A program made the position numbers and the translations under genes. This document shows, one piece after another, positions 51,466 to 59,008 of a stretch of DNA of 64,000 bases. Origin of the DNA: Synechococcus sp. CS-1332 (lineage in GTDB: Bacteria > Cyanobacteriota > Cyanobacteriia > PCC-6307 > Cyanobiaceae); the NCBI RefSeq assembly GCF_025127995.1, contig NZ_JAHLYP010000011.1, positions 1 to 64,000 on the forward strand, written 5' to 3'. A model generated the notes under the pieces. The model saw only the letters and a program-made list of their open reading frames with translations, was not told the DNA's origin and made no database searches. The number at the start of each line of letters is the position of its first letter. The stretch's first letter is position 1.

Positions 51466-51867
51466 ATGCCCCCACCCGCCTCCGCTGCCTTCCTTCGCCT
51501 GCGCGCGTACATCGCCGAGCGGATGTGCATGAGCCACATCTACCAACCGTTGATGCTCATGGAACTGCTGGGCCGCCGCAGCCCGGCCCCAGCGCAGGAC
51601 GTGGCCAGCCGGATCTTGGGAAGCGCATGGTGGGCCGGGTTCACCTTCAACGGCATCACCGCCTATGGCGATGGCCACGACAGCCTGATCGGCAGCGACG
51701 AGCTGAGCGATGGCGAGCGCGACGCGCTGCTGCAGCTGTGCCGCCAGCGCCTCGATGCCGTCCGCGAGCAGCGCGGCGAAGAGGTGTTTGCCCACCGCAG
51801 CCGCCACCGCAGCCCGATCAGCGGCTCGGTGAAAGTCCGGGTTGGTTTTGGCGTGATCAGGAGTTGA
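51466..51867 (+). CDS. HNH-HIT gene copy C, truncated to its N-terminal domain
   Basis: A 133-residue product from ATG 51466, 36 bases after the leader box (51430). The N-terminal domain is intact: AERMCMSHIYQPLMLMELLGRRS, AQDVASRILGSAWWAG, NGITAYGDGHDSLIGSDEL, DALLQLCRQRLDAVREQRGEEVFAHRS and ISGSVK. Just where the HNH cysteines should begin the sequence departs and stops after GFGVIRS. The stretch to 51914 is non-coding. Stands alone as a possible small DNA- or protein-binding domain. Confidence 0.75.
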   Translation: MPPPASAAFLRLRAYIAERMCMSHIYQPLMLMELLGRRSPAPAQDVASRILGSAWWAGFTFNGITAYGDGHDSLIGSDELSDGERDALLQLCRQRLDAVREQRGEEVFAHRSRHRSPISGSVKVRVGFGVIRS

Positions 51868-51914
51868 ACAGCTGGGGATGGCTCTGCGCAACGCGATCGG
51901 CGCACCAGCCGCTA

Positions 51915-52094
51915 TCAGAGCTCAGCATCAACCACTTGGTCCAACTGGTCAGCCAGGGCTGGAATGCTCTCGGAAACAATCTGCCAGATGGTGTCTTCTT
52001 CCAGGCCGAAGTAGGCATGCGCCAGAACATCGCGGAGGCCAGCAATGCGTCGCCAGGGCACCTGGGGGTGCCGCTCACGATCAATTGCGGGCAC
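51915..52094 (-). pseudogene. hepT: HepT-like (HEPN, DUF86) toxin, N-terminal half missing
   Basis: The frame, open from GTG 52094, reads PAIDRERHPQVPWRRIAGLRD VLAHAYFGLEEDTIWQIV and ends DQLDQVVDAEL. The R-x(4-6)-H HEPN RNase motif is present (RDVLAHAYF). Normal HepT proteins have ~110 residues; here only ~59 C-terminal ones remain and the first two helices are gone. It follows mntA by a few bases, the usual order. Confidence 0.8.
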
Positions 52095-52102
52095 TCCCCC
52101 CT

Positions 52103-52420
52103 TCAGGCAAGAGGAATGGCCTCCTGCTCGATCCGCTGCCGCAGTTCAGGGCGAAGACCGCGGCGCGTCACCAGGTCCACCCGGGCGCTGAGCAGGTCTT
52201 CAAGGGCCAGCTTGAGGTCCATGTACTGCTCAAAACTGGGGCTAGAGGGGAAATCCACCAGCAGGTCCACGTCGCTCTGCAGCCCTGCCGCCCCGCGGAT
52301 CACAGAGCCGAAGACGCGAAGATCCCGGCCACCTTGGGCGGCTGTGAGCGCGAGCAGCTCGGGGGCCATCTGCCTGAGCCGCTGAAGCGTGGCTGGCTGT
52401 CTGGGATCCATGGCTGCCAT
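52103..52420 (-). CDS. mntA: MNT-type nucleotidyltransferase antitoxin
   Basis: A 105-residue protein from ATG 52420. The minimal nucleotidyltransferase motif is FGSVIRGAAGLQSDVDLLVDF, with the usual DxD and a C-terminal LALEDLLSARVDLV…LRQRIEQEAIPLA. The usual ARG after GS is altered to VIRG. Known: MntA AMPylates HepT and thereby silences it. Its partner hepT at 51915 is truncated. Upstream it begins exactly where the relE fragment ends. Confidence 0.85.
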   Translation of the reverse strand: MAAMDPRQPATLQRLRQMAPELLALTAAQGGRDLRVFGSVIRGAAGLQSDVDLLVDFPSSPSFEQYMDLKLALEDLLSARVDLVTRRGLRPELRQRIEQEAIPLA

Positions 52421-52518
52421 TCTGCTGCCAATGCCGGCTCAAGCCTTGCGTACCAGCGCTGGGTTTCCAGCAGATCCTCCACCGCCTCCGGCAGGAAGCG
52501 AACCGCGGGCATGGTCAT
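52421..52518 (-). pseudogene. RelE/ParE toxin, only the N-terminal third remains
   Basis: From ATG 52518 the frame reads MTMPAVRFLPEAVEDLLETQ then RWYARLEPALAAE, a typical RelE/ParE N-terminus. It breaks off where mntA begins. The antitoxin upstream overlaps its start by four bases, as in a normal module. Confidence 0.8.
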
Positions 52519-52733
52519 CCGATGCCGAGCTGGCTCCGCACCTCATCCCAGGGCACAGCCGCTTCGGGGTTGTCGCGATGGGTCGCCCAGCGCCGGTCGA
52601 GCTCGCCGCAGAGGTCAGGGTCCACCGGCAGCGCCCCATCTCGGGACTGGTCATCGAGGCTGTCCCAAAGGGCGATCGCGAGGGCCAGCCGCTCGTTCTG
52701 GGGCAGTTGCAGCAGGTCAGACATGGGCGTCAT
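52515..52733 (-). CDS. RelB-like addiction-module antitoxin
   Basis: A 72-residue protein from ATG 52733: MTPMSDLLQLPQNERLALAI ALWDSLDD, then ELDRRWATHRDNPEAAVPWDEVRSQL. This is the pattern of the putative addiction-module component family (short helical antitoxins paired with RelE/ParE). Its toxin is a short fragment, so it is an orphan. ATG 52760 upstream is another possible start. Confidence 0.85.
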   Translation of the reverse strand: MTPMSDLLQLPQNERLALAIALWDSLDDQSRDGALPVDPDLCGELDRRWATHRDNPEAAVPWDEVRSQLGIG

Positions 52734-52855
52734 CGCCACTCCTCCCGGCAAGAAGTCCATCGTAAGCGCGGTCGAAGCCGGGCAAAGGGACTGGAGAGAT
52801 GGATGCCCATGAGCCGGGTGGTCAAGCGGGTCATCGGCGCCGAGTTCACTGACGT

Positions 52856-53209
52856 TCAATGCCTCACAACCAATGCCTTTCGGCTCAACTCGATGAGGAC
52901 ATGGGTTTTAAACTGCCGGTTCAGCTCAGGCAGAGCACGAAGCAGCAGGTCGGTGAGATCCTGGTTGCCGATGTTGCCTGTAGCCACAAGCAGAAGCCTG
53001 GCGGGAGTGCCGCGCAAGAGATGACTACGGACGAAATCTGCATCCTTGCTAAAGACAACTCTCCCATCGCTGTCGGCAATGGTGGAAATCATGCTGTCGG
53101 CGCTGCGATTTCCATCAGGCAGATCAAGGGTGTGCAGGACGTCGCAACCCAATTGTTCCAGCGGCCGAACGAGAGATCGAGGCAGCTGGGAATCCAGCAG
53201 GATCCTCAT
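52856..53209 (-). CDS. DUF5615-family PIN-like toxin
   Basis: A 117-residue protein, start MRILLDSQLPRSLVRPLEQL. PIN-like acidic positions: D6 in LLDSQLP, the D/E of DGNRSADSMISTIAD, and D in VFSKDADFVRSHLL. Known: DUF5615 proteins form TA modules with DUF433 proteins. It overlaps the DUF433 gene by four bases and seems complete, one of few intact toxins in this array. Confidence 0.88.
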   Translation of the reverse strand: MRILLDSQLPRSLVRPLEQLGCDVLHTLDLPDGNRSADSMISTIADSDGRVVFSKDADFVRSHLLRGTPARLLLVATGNIGNQDLTDLLLRALPELNRQFKTHVLIELSRKALVVRH

Positions 53210-53439
53210 GCAGAGAGGAGATCAACCCGCTGAATACGGGAAAGCTGGGTTGCGTACTCAAGCACTGCGGTGATGTCTTCAGCCTCGAGATCTGGATAAT
53301 CGGCAAGAATGTCAGCCGCACTCATCCCAGCTGACAACAGTTCGAGCACCATCTCCACAGGATAACGCAAGCCGCGGATGGTTGGCTTTCCATGGCAGAT
53401 CTCAGGGTTGAGGGTGATGCGCCCAAGCTGGTCTGTCAT
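53206..53439 (-). CDS. DUF433-family antitoxin
   Basis: A 77-residue protein from ATG 53439. DUF433 pattern: ITLNPEICHGKPTIRGLRYPVEMVLELLSAGMSAADILADYPDLEAEDI. Known: a winged-helix-like antitoxin domain that precedes DUF5615 toxins. Stop and start overlap. The frame is open 24 codons further up without a ribosome site. Confidence 0.88.
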   Translation of the reverse strand: MTDQLGRITLNPEICHGKPTIRGLRYPVEMVLELLSAGMSAADILADYPDLEAEDITAVLEYATQLSRIQRVDLLSA

Positions 53440-53575
53440 GACGGTTTCCTGGCTTACCCAGCCTAAGGGGGACGGCAGTTCACGACCGTGAGCTGGTTTT
53501 GGCGCTGGCATGGGGATTTTCTAGTCCTCTCCCCCACCAGTGCCACCCCCGTCTCACCCCCGCCAGGATTCCCCC

Positions 53576-54332
53576 ATGCCCCCGCCCCCCACCGCCACCT
53601 ACGAGCGCCTGCGCGAGTTAGTCGCCGAACGCATGCGCATGAGCCACATCTACCAACCACTCATGCTCATGGAGCTCCTGGGCCGCCGCAGCCCGGCCCC
53701 GGCGCAGGACGTGACCCGACGGATCCTGGGGGAGGACGTGACCCAGATCGATTACTACACCGAACGCGTGAAGCAGATGGTGGGCAAGGTGCTCAGCGCC
53801 AACGTCATCACCCGCTGCGAGAAGGGCACATACGCCCTGGTGGGCGGCGACGCGCTGCTGGAGCTCTGCCGCCAGCGCCTCGACGCCTTCCGCGAGCAGC
53901 GCGGCGACGAGGTGTTTGCCCACCGCAGCCGCCACCGCAGCCCGATCAGCGGCTCGGTGAAATACCGGGTTCACCGATGCGCCCAGGGCCGCTGCGAGTG
54001 CTGCAGCGCGCACGAGCACCAGCGCGACCTGGAGGTGGACCACATCATCCCCAAAAACCACGGCGGCTCCGACGCCATCAGCAACCTGCAGGCGCTCTGC
54101 TTCCGCTGCAACGCCGGCAAGCGCGACGGCTGTTTGCCTACGCAAGAGGGCGCACCGACTTCCGCGGTGTGCAGGCCAGCTACGGCCAGCGCGAAGCGGG
54201 CTGTGTGTTCTGTGCGCTGGAGGGCAGCGGCCGGGTGCTGCTGGAGAACGAGCTGGCGCTCTGCATCGCCGACGCCTACACTGTGAACGAGGGGCACAGC
54301 CTGGTGATCCCGCGTCGACATTTGGTGGACGG
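53576..54332 (+). pseudogene. HNH-HIT gene copy D, frameshifted and 3'-truncated
   Basis: Starts at ATG 53576, 37 bases after the leader box. Frame 1: N-terminal domain (AERMRMSHIYQPLMLMELLG, EDVTQIDYYTERVKQMVGKVL) then the HNH part CECCSAHEHQRDLEVDHIIP … LQALCFRCNAGKRD. A 26-base stretch (54128-54153) shifts the frame; the HIT part (DFRGVQASYGQREAGCVFCALEG … HSLVIPRRHLVDG) continues in another frame and breaks off at ~54332, just before the PIN toxin's stop at 54340. The HNH half could still be made as a ~240-residue protein with a random tail. Confidence 0.85.
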
Positions 54333-54339
54333 GATGGGC

Positions 54340-54688
54340 TCAACTCTCCAGGTAACGCTCCACCGTGTTGGTGGTCCAGGTTGCGATGCCGATGCCGAAG
54401 AAGTCCTGATCCTCCGTCCATATGGCGCATTCCAATTGCAACGCCAGCGCCAGGGCAGGCCAGTCATCCTTGTCGCGGATCCGCGCCAAGGCCTCCTCCT
54501 TGGCCGACCCAAGCACACTGTTCTCCACAACCTGGACAATCAACAGGAGGCTGAGCAAAGCCTCGGCGCAGACCTCTGCATCGAGACCTCTCTTTCTGGC
54601 GAGATCAGTCACGTAGGCAGCCGCCTCGGCCACGTTGGCTTCAGCGAATAAGGATGTTCGCGTCCAGGACCAGGCGCTTGCGCTCCAC
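54340..54688 (-). pseudogene. PIN-domain toxin with an internal deletion and frame change
   Basis: From GTG 54688: ERKRLVLDANILIR, the PIN N-terminal strand, then stop (54641-54643). In the next frame the sequence jumps to FAEANVAEAAAYVTDLARKR and continues to the normal PIN end CAIWTEDQDFFGIGIATWTT … VERYLES. About 30 codons of the usual domain are missing at the join. The C-terminal 97 residues are open but lack a plausible start. Confidence 0.85.
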
Positions 54689-54690
54689 TC

Positions 54691-54960
54691 TCAAGCCGAC
54701 GGTTGCTCAGGGCGGCCTATCCGCCAGGCCTTGAAGTCGGCACTGAGCTCGTCTTCGCTCAAACCGAGGCGCTCCAGTTCAGCTTGCATCAGCCGGCCAG
54801 CCTCCAACACCTTCACCCGATCACTCAGGTTGCTTTGCTGGGGCAAGGGCACGTAGAGGCCAATGGTGCGGCCATGGCGGGTCACCTCAATCGGCGTGGA
54901 CGATTCCAGATGGGAGGCCAGCCTGGCCCTGAGTTCACGGATCCCAATACGGGTTGCCAC
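54691..54960 (-). CDS. Phd/YefM-like antitoxin
   Basis: An 89-residue protein from GTG 54960 with GGAGGAAG six bases upstream. Phd/YefM pattern: RIGIRELRARLASHLESSTPIEVTRHGRTIGLYVPL; toxin-binding tail ELERLGLSEDELSADFKAWR. Two bases separate it from the broken PIN gene. Known: these antitoxins bind promoter DNA with their N-terminus. The 268 bases upstream (54961-55228) hold no gene, only its promoter region. Confidence 0.88.
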   Translation of the reverse strand: MATRIGIRELRARLASHLESSTPIEVTRHGRTIGLYVPLPQQSNLSDRVKVLEAGRLMQAELERLGLSEDELSADFKAWRIGRPEQPSA

Positions 54961-55228
54961 GCCTTCCTCCTGCCAAATGTGTACACACCTTAGGGCTGGC
55001 TGGGGAAGTGGGCCGGCGATAGCGGTGGCGGGTATGGACTGGGGCGGCACAGCCACACCAGGAGCCGGGTTGGCTTCAGCCGCCAGGCGCCCACGCCAGA
55101 AGGGATCCCAGCAGGGTCGCCCTCCTGACGGGCCGCCCAAAACCTGCCTACCGATCAGAAGTGGGCTGACGCTTCGGCCCACCAAACCCAACACGGCTGC
55201 ATCGCCTGGCGGGTGGCTTCACAATGGG

Positions 55229-55579
55229 ATGATGAGCACGGCATCAGCGCCCCCGATCGAGGAACGGCTCCAGGCCATGGCCGGGGTGATCCATGGCGTC
55301 ATCCCCGGGGCGCAGGTGCGGCTGTTTGGATCGAGGGCTCGCGGCACCAGTGGACCGGATTCGGATATCGATCTGCTGATCACCGCCCCAGATGAGTGGC
55401 TGGCGCAGCAGCACCGTTTCCAGGTGCTGAACGATCTGTGGGGTCGGCTGGCCCAGGCGGATGTGTCGCTCGATCTGCTGCTGTACTCCCGCAGCGAATG
55501 CGAGGAGCGCCAGCACTGGCGGAGCCACGTGATTGGCAGGGCCTACCGGGAAGGACGGCTGCTGCATGGTGCTCTCTGA
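55229..55579 (+). CDS. MNT-type nucleotidyltransferase antitoxin
   Basis: A 116-residue protein from ATG 55229 (or 55232). Motif RLFGSRARGTSGPDSDIDLLI (GS-x-RG and DxD), then AQADVSLDLLLYSRSECEE with the third acidic residue. Known: such MNT proteins pair with HEPN toxins and silence them by AMP transfer. It overlaps the HEPN gene by 14 bases. It is the only + strand TA module in the array and appears intact. Confidence 0.88.
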   Translation: MMSTASAPPIEERLQAMAGVIHGVIPGAQVRLFGSRARGTSGPDSDIDLLITAPDEWLAQQHRFQVLNDLWGRLAQADVSLDLLLYSRSECEERQHWRSHVIGRAYREGRLLHGAL

Positions 55580-55964
55580 AGCGGAAGGTCTGCTGCGCAT
55601 CGCCGCCGTCGATTTGGAGAGCGCTCAGGCTTCCTCCGACCCGAGCGTCTTTCGCGAAGGGGCTTGGGGTTTCTGGCTGCAGCAAGCCGTTGAGAAGGCC
55701 TTGAAAGCGTGGTTGCTGCACCTGGGCAGCGATCCACCGCTCACCCATGACCTGCGCCGTCTGCTTTTGCTGCTCGAGGCAGAGGGGGTAGCCACGGTCG
55801 ACCTGACGCCACTCGCTCAACTCACCGTCTATGCCGTGCAGTTCCGCTACGACGCCGATCCCACACCCCTGGGGCTGGATCGGGAAGATTTCAACCGACA
55901 GGTGAAGGAACTGATCGCCCGGGTGCAGGCGCTGGTCATGCCTGGTTTCGAAGCTGAGGCGTGA
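55566..55964 (+). CDS. HEPN-domain toxin
   Basis: A 132-residue helical protein from ATG 55566: MVLSEAEGLLRIAAVDLESAQ, WGFWLQQAVEKALKAWLLHLG, LTHDLRRLLLLL and FRYDADP. This is the HEPN pattern of the non-HepT branch, with the AVEKALKAWL helix and the TH-DL motif; the classical R-x4-H motif is not obvious. Known: HEPN proteins are often RNases. It precedes copy E by 11 bases. Confidence 0.82.
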   Translation: MVLSEAEGLLRIAAVDLESAQASSDPSVFREGAWGFWLQQAVEKALKAWLLHLGSDPPLTHDLRRLLLLLEAEGVATVDLTPLAQLTVYAVQFRYDADPTPLGLDREDFNRQVKELIARVQALVMPGFEAEA

Positions 55965-55975
55965 CGTTATCTGCC

Positions 55976-56952
55976 ATGCCCCCGTACCCCTCCGCCACCT
56001 ACGAGCGCCTGCGGCACTCCATCGCCGAGCGCATGCGCATGAGCCCCATCGACCAACCGCTGATGCTCATGGAACTGCTCGGCCGCCGCAGCCCCGCCCC
56101 CCCGCAGGACATCGCCCGCCGGATCCTGGAAAGCGCATGGTGGGCCGGGTTCACCTTCAACGGCATCACCGCCTACGGCAACGGCGCCTACAGCCTGATC
56201 GGCGGCGACGAGCTGAGCGACACCGAACGCGACGCGCTGCAGCAGCTGTGCTGCCAGCGCCTCGATGCCTTACGCCAGCAAGACGGCGAAGAGGTGCTTG
56301 CACACCGCTGCCGCCACCGCACCCCGTTCAGCGGCTCGGTGAAGTTCAGGGTTCACCGATGCGCCCGGGGCCGCTGCGAGTGCTGCGGGGCGCACGAGCA
56401 CCAGCGGGCCCTGGAGGTGGACCACATCGTCCCGAAAAACCAGGGCGGCTCCGACGCCATCAGCAACCTGCAGGCGCTCTGCTTCCGCTGCAACGCCGGC
56501 AAGCGCGACGGCTGTTTGCCTACGCAAGAGGGCGCACCGACTTCCGCGGTGTGCAGGCCAGCTACGGCCACCGCGAAGCGGGCTGTGTGTTCTGCGCGCT
56601 GGAGGGCAGCGGCCGGGTGCTGCTGGAGAACGAGCTGGCGCTCTGCATCGCCGACGCCTATCCCGTGAGCGAGGGCCACAGCCTGGTGATCCCTCGGCGT
56701 CATGGGGCCGACTGGCTGGAGCTGCACCAGCCGGAGTGGAACGCCGTGGTGGAGCTGCTGAAGCTGCGGCGGGAGCAGCTGCGTGCCCAGGACGCCACGA
56801 TCAGCGGCTGGAACGTGGGTCTGAACTCAGGTGAGGCGGCGGGGCAGACGGTGTTCCATGCGCACTGGCATCTGATCCCGAGGCGAACAGGTGATGACAA
56901 ATCCCCCCGCGGAGGCGTTCGGGGGGTTATCAAGGGCAAACAGCACTACTGA
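55976..56952 (+). pseudogene. HNH-HIT gene copy E, full length but frameshifted
   Basis: The only copy with all parts. From ATG 55976: N-terminal domain (AERMRMSPIDQPLMLMELLG, ILESAWWAGFTFNGITAYG), HNH domain CECCGAHEHQRALEVDHIVP … NLQALCFRCNAGKRD. At 56510-56535 a 26-base stretch identical to that of copy D shifts the frame. The other frame then encodes the HIT domain: CVFCALEGSGRVLLENELAL, HSLVIPRR, NVGLNSGEAAGQ and HAHWHLIPRR (the H-x-H-x-H triad), GVRGVIKGKQHY. Known: HNH-HIT fusions occur in many bacteria. A GTG at 56551 could start a separate HIT protein. The J-domain gene begins four bases later. Confidence 0.85.
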
Positions 56953-56955
56953 GCC

Positions 56956-57501
56956 GTGGCCACCAAGACGCCAACGCGCAAGAAGCTCGATCGACCAGCG
57001 GTCTTGGCAAGGATCGATGAGATCCTCTCGGCTGGGGCTCCCGATGCCGAAAGCCTGTTGGCGTTCGCGGAGTTCATCAACGGAAAGCCGTTTCCTGAAC
57101 CTGTACTCACGCTGACAGAGCTCAAATCGGAAGTGTGCAAGGTGTTTGGCAGCAAGAACGCCACGGAGCTACGCAAGTCAAGTGAGTTCAACCTTGCGAT
57201 GGCAGGTCGCACATTTGATCTCAAAACAAAGGCCGATTGGCTCAAGCTCTATCGGGAGTGGGTTGGAGTTCCCCAGAACGAGCGTGCCAAAACTGGCAAA
57301 ACATCTATTAACGGTATCGATGTCTTAGAAAATTTCAGACCTTGGCATGTGTTCTCACTTGATCCATCAACAGCCAGCGCCGAGGACATCAAAGAGGCCT
57401 TCCGCAGGCTTGCCAAGGAACACCACCCCGATGTTGGCGGCGATCCGCGCGTCATGGAGCGGCTGCAAAAAATGCGTGACTCCCTCCTTGCTTTCCTTTA
57501 A
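56956..57501 (+). CDS. J-domain protein with unknown N-terminal region
   Basis: A 181-residue protein from GTG 56956 (MATKTPTRKKLDRPAVLAR). The C-terminal ~50 residues form a J-domain: ASAEDIKEAFRRLAKEHHPD VGGDPRVMERLQKM, with the HPD motif that stimulates Hsp70 ATPase. The N-terminal 130 residues are helical and unfamiliar (FGSKNATELRKSSEFNLAM). It begins four bases after copy E ends, and the HNH gene follows nine bases after its stop, so the three lie in one direction. More AT-rich than the array before it. Confidence 0.85.
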   Translation: MATKTPTRKKLDRPAVLARIDEILSAGAPDAESLLAFAEFINGKPFPEPVLTLTELKSEVCKVFGSKNATELRKSSEFNLAMAGRTFDLKTKADWLKLYREWVGVPQNERAKTGKTSINGIDVLENFRPWHVFSLDPSTASAEDIKEAFRRLAKEHHPDVGGDPRVMERLQKMRDSLLAFL

Positions 57502-57509
57502 ACAAGCTG

Positions 57510-58589
57510 ATGACGACGACATCCAAACGATCACGTGATGCCTTCTCCTTTCAGGAGACTGCCAGAATTCTTGGCATCAGCCCTAAGAAGCTCAATGGCA
57601 TATGCCAGTTCTTTGATGCCCACAACGATGATGAATGGGATCTAATCGAAGGTGAATTCTTTGAATACGAACCTGGCCAAGCTCGCAGTCGTCGCTTTTA
57701 CGAAGAAGGCGTAATGGCCCTGGCCAAGTACCTGGAGGAGAAGGAGGGCGGAAGTATTTTGGCCAAGATTCATGAATTCTTTACCCAGCATCGTGCGCGG
57801 GTGACACGCACACTCGTCAAACGACGCATCATTCAAGTCACCCAGGATCGGAGTGCCATCCAAATCCGAGGTGATCTCGTTTTTCTGGAGCAGCGCTCAG
57901 TTGTCAGGGTCCTGGGCACCAATGGCAAAGGGATGGCTGGCACAATCACACGGATTCAAGAAGAGAGTGCTGGACTAGAAGGAGCTGAAGGCTTAGAGAT
58001 CGGCGTACATTTCGACAATTTCGAAGAAAAAGACCAGCGCCATTGGAGCCAAAGAGGCATCGTGCGCTTGGCCAAGACGATGAGGGACAAAGGCAAGATT
58101 ACCAAAGCACGAAAGGCCTGGGTGAAAGCCGTGGCCGATGTGGCGGAAGAGTGCTTTGAGGTCCAGCGAAAGCTGCTCGAAAGCCACGAAGCAAGGGTGA
58201 AGGCCGCGAAGGACAAAGTTCGCCAGAGGGCACTACGCAAAGATGGATCTGGCTGTGCCGTCTCTGGCCACAAGCCATCTGCATCTGATCAGCACCCTGT
58301 TGAACTGGAGGCGCATCACCTTTTCGATGCCATCTCACGTCCCGACCTTGCGGCCTACGAAGACAACCTAATCGCCATCAGTAGCAATATTCATCGAAAC
58401 TTCCACAAGTGGATGGGCTCGAAACCGTGCGAGCCCAAAGACTTTGTTGATTACCTCTTGGGCAACGAGATGAACCACTTTGATGGTTCGCCGAGCGTCA
58501 AGAAGAGGAAGGAGCGGAAGCTGGAGAAGCTCATGAATCGGCTTGAAATGTTACAGGCGCGGTTTGAGGACAATCACTTACTTTACTAA
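57510..58589 (+). CDS. HNH-type endonuclease-like protein
   Basis: A 359-residue protein. The start MTTTSKRSRDAFSFQETARI LGISPKKLN suggests a HTH-like beginning. A central beta-rich domain (RRIIQVTQDRSAIQIRGDLVFLEQ, GTNGKGMAGTITRI) and a long coiled coil (AEECFEVQRKLLESHEARVK) follow. The C-terminal nuclease region has GCAVSGHKPS, VELEAHHLFDAIS and LIAISSNIHRNFHKW, a His-Asn-His type site. Adjacent to a J-domain gene with a nine-base gap. Inference: a two-gene defence or plasmid-control module; not a system I can name. Confidence 0.8.
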   Translation: MTTTSKRSRDAFSFQETARILGISPKKLNGICQFFDAHNDDEWDLIEGEFFEYEPGQARSRRFYEEGVMALAKYLEEKEGGSILAKIHEFFTQHRARVTRTLVKRRIIQVTQDRSAIQIRGDLVFLEQRSVVRVLGTNGKGMAGTITRIQEESAGLEGAEGLEIGVHFDNFEEKDQRHWSQRGIVRLAKTMRDKGKITKARKAWVKAVADVAEECFEVQRKLLESHEARVKAAKDKVRQRALRKDGSGCAVSGHKPSASDQHPVELEAHHLFDAISRPDLAAYEDNLIAISSNIHRNFHKWMGSKPCEPKDFVDYLLGNEMNHFDGSPSVKKRKERKLEKLMNRLEMLQARFEDNHLLY

Positions 58590-58730
58590 GGCCGGTGATT
58601 CCAGGAATTGGACGCTTCATGTAGCGCTCATCATAAATCCGCCAAGTCCGTCTGTTTGCCGACATTGAAGCTGACAGACAAGGGCATGCCGAGGGAGACC
58701 GACAGATGGGCAGATGCCAGAAGCTAGAGG

Positions 58731-58946
58731 CTACTGCATGAAAAAGCTGTAAACGCCTTTTACCTCCCTGTGCAAGAAACTTCCTTTGGAGCTTGCCGCC
58801 AAGAGTCGGTCAAATAAGTCCTGCGGGACGGCCTGATAGACATAAATATCTGGTCGACTGTGATATCGAACATGCAGCTCTTGAGCTATCTCATCATAGC
58901 CAACAGACTCGACATTGGAGCTACTAACAAGCAGCATTTTAATCAC
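58731..58946 (-). CDS. KTSC-domain protein
   Basis: A 71-residue protein from GTG 58946 (ATG 58937 possible). The KTSC pattern is complete: VSSSNVESVGYDEIAQELHV, then YHSRPDIYVYQAVPQDLFDRLLAASSKGSF. Known: KTSC domains are small, often fused to or near RNA- or lysyl-tRNA-related or defence proteins; function unclear. It ends 137 bases after the convergent HNH gene and starts 62 bases from the end of herA. Confidence 0.85.
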   Translation of the reverse strand: MIKMLLVSSSNVESVGYDEIAQELHVRYHSRPDIYVYQAVPQDLFDRLLAASSKGSFLHREVKGVYSFFMQ

Positions 58947-59008
58947 AATAATCCTCCAAATACAGATAGGATTGTTTGTATGCAGATTTTACTGCATCCA
59001 TCTTACTG

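Noticed and set aside
56905-56935. GC-rich ccccccgcgg…ggggggtt stretch as a terminator
   Set aside because: It codes for the conserved end of the HIT domain (SPRGGVRGV) and has no T-run at the right place.
49620-57000. CRISPR-like or integron attC-like structure in the repeated array
   Set aside because: Repeats are hundreds of bases long and coding, spacers are TA genes of uneven size, and no integrase or attC fold is visible. Cassette-like is a description, not an integron claim.
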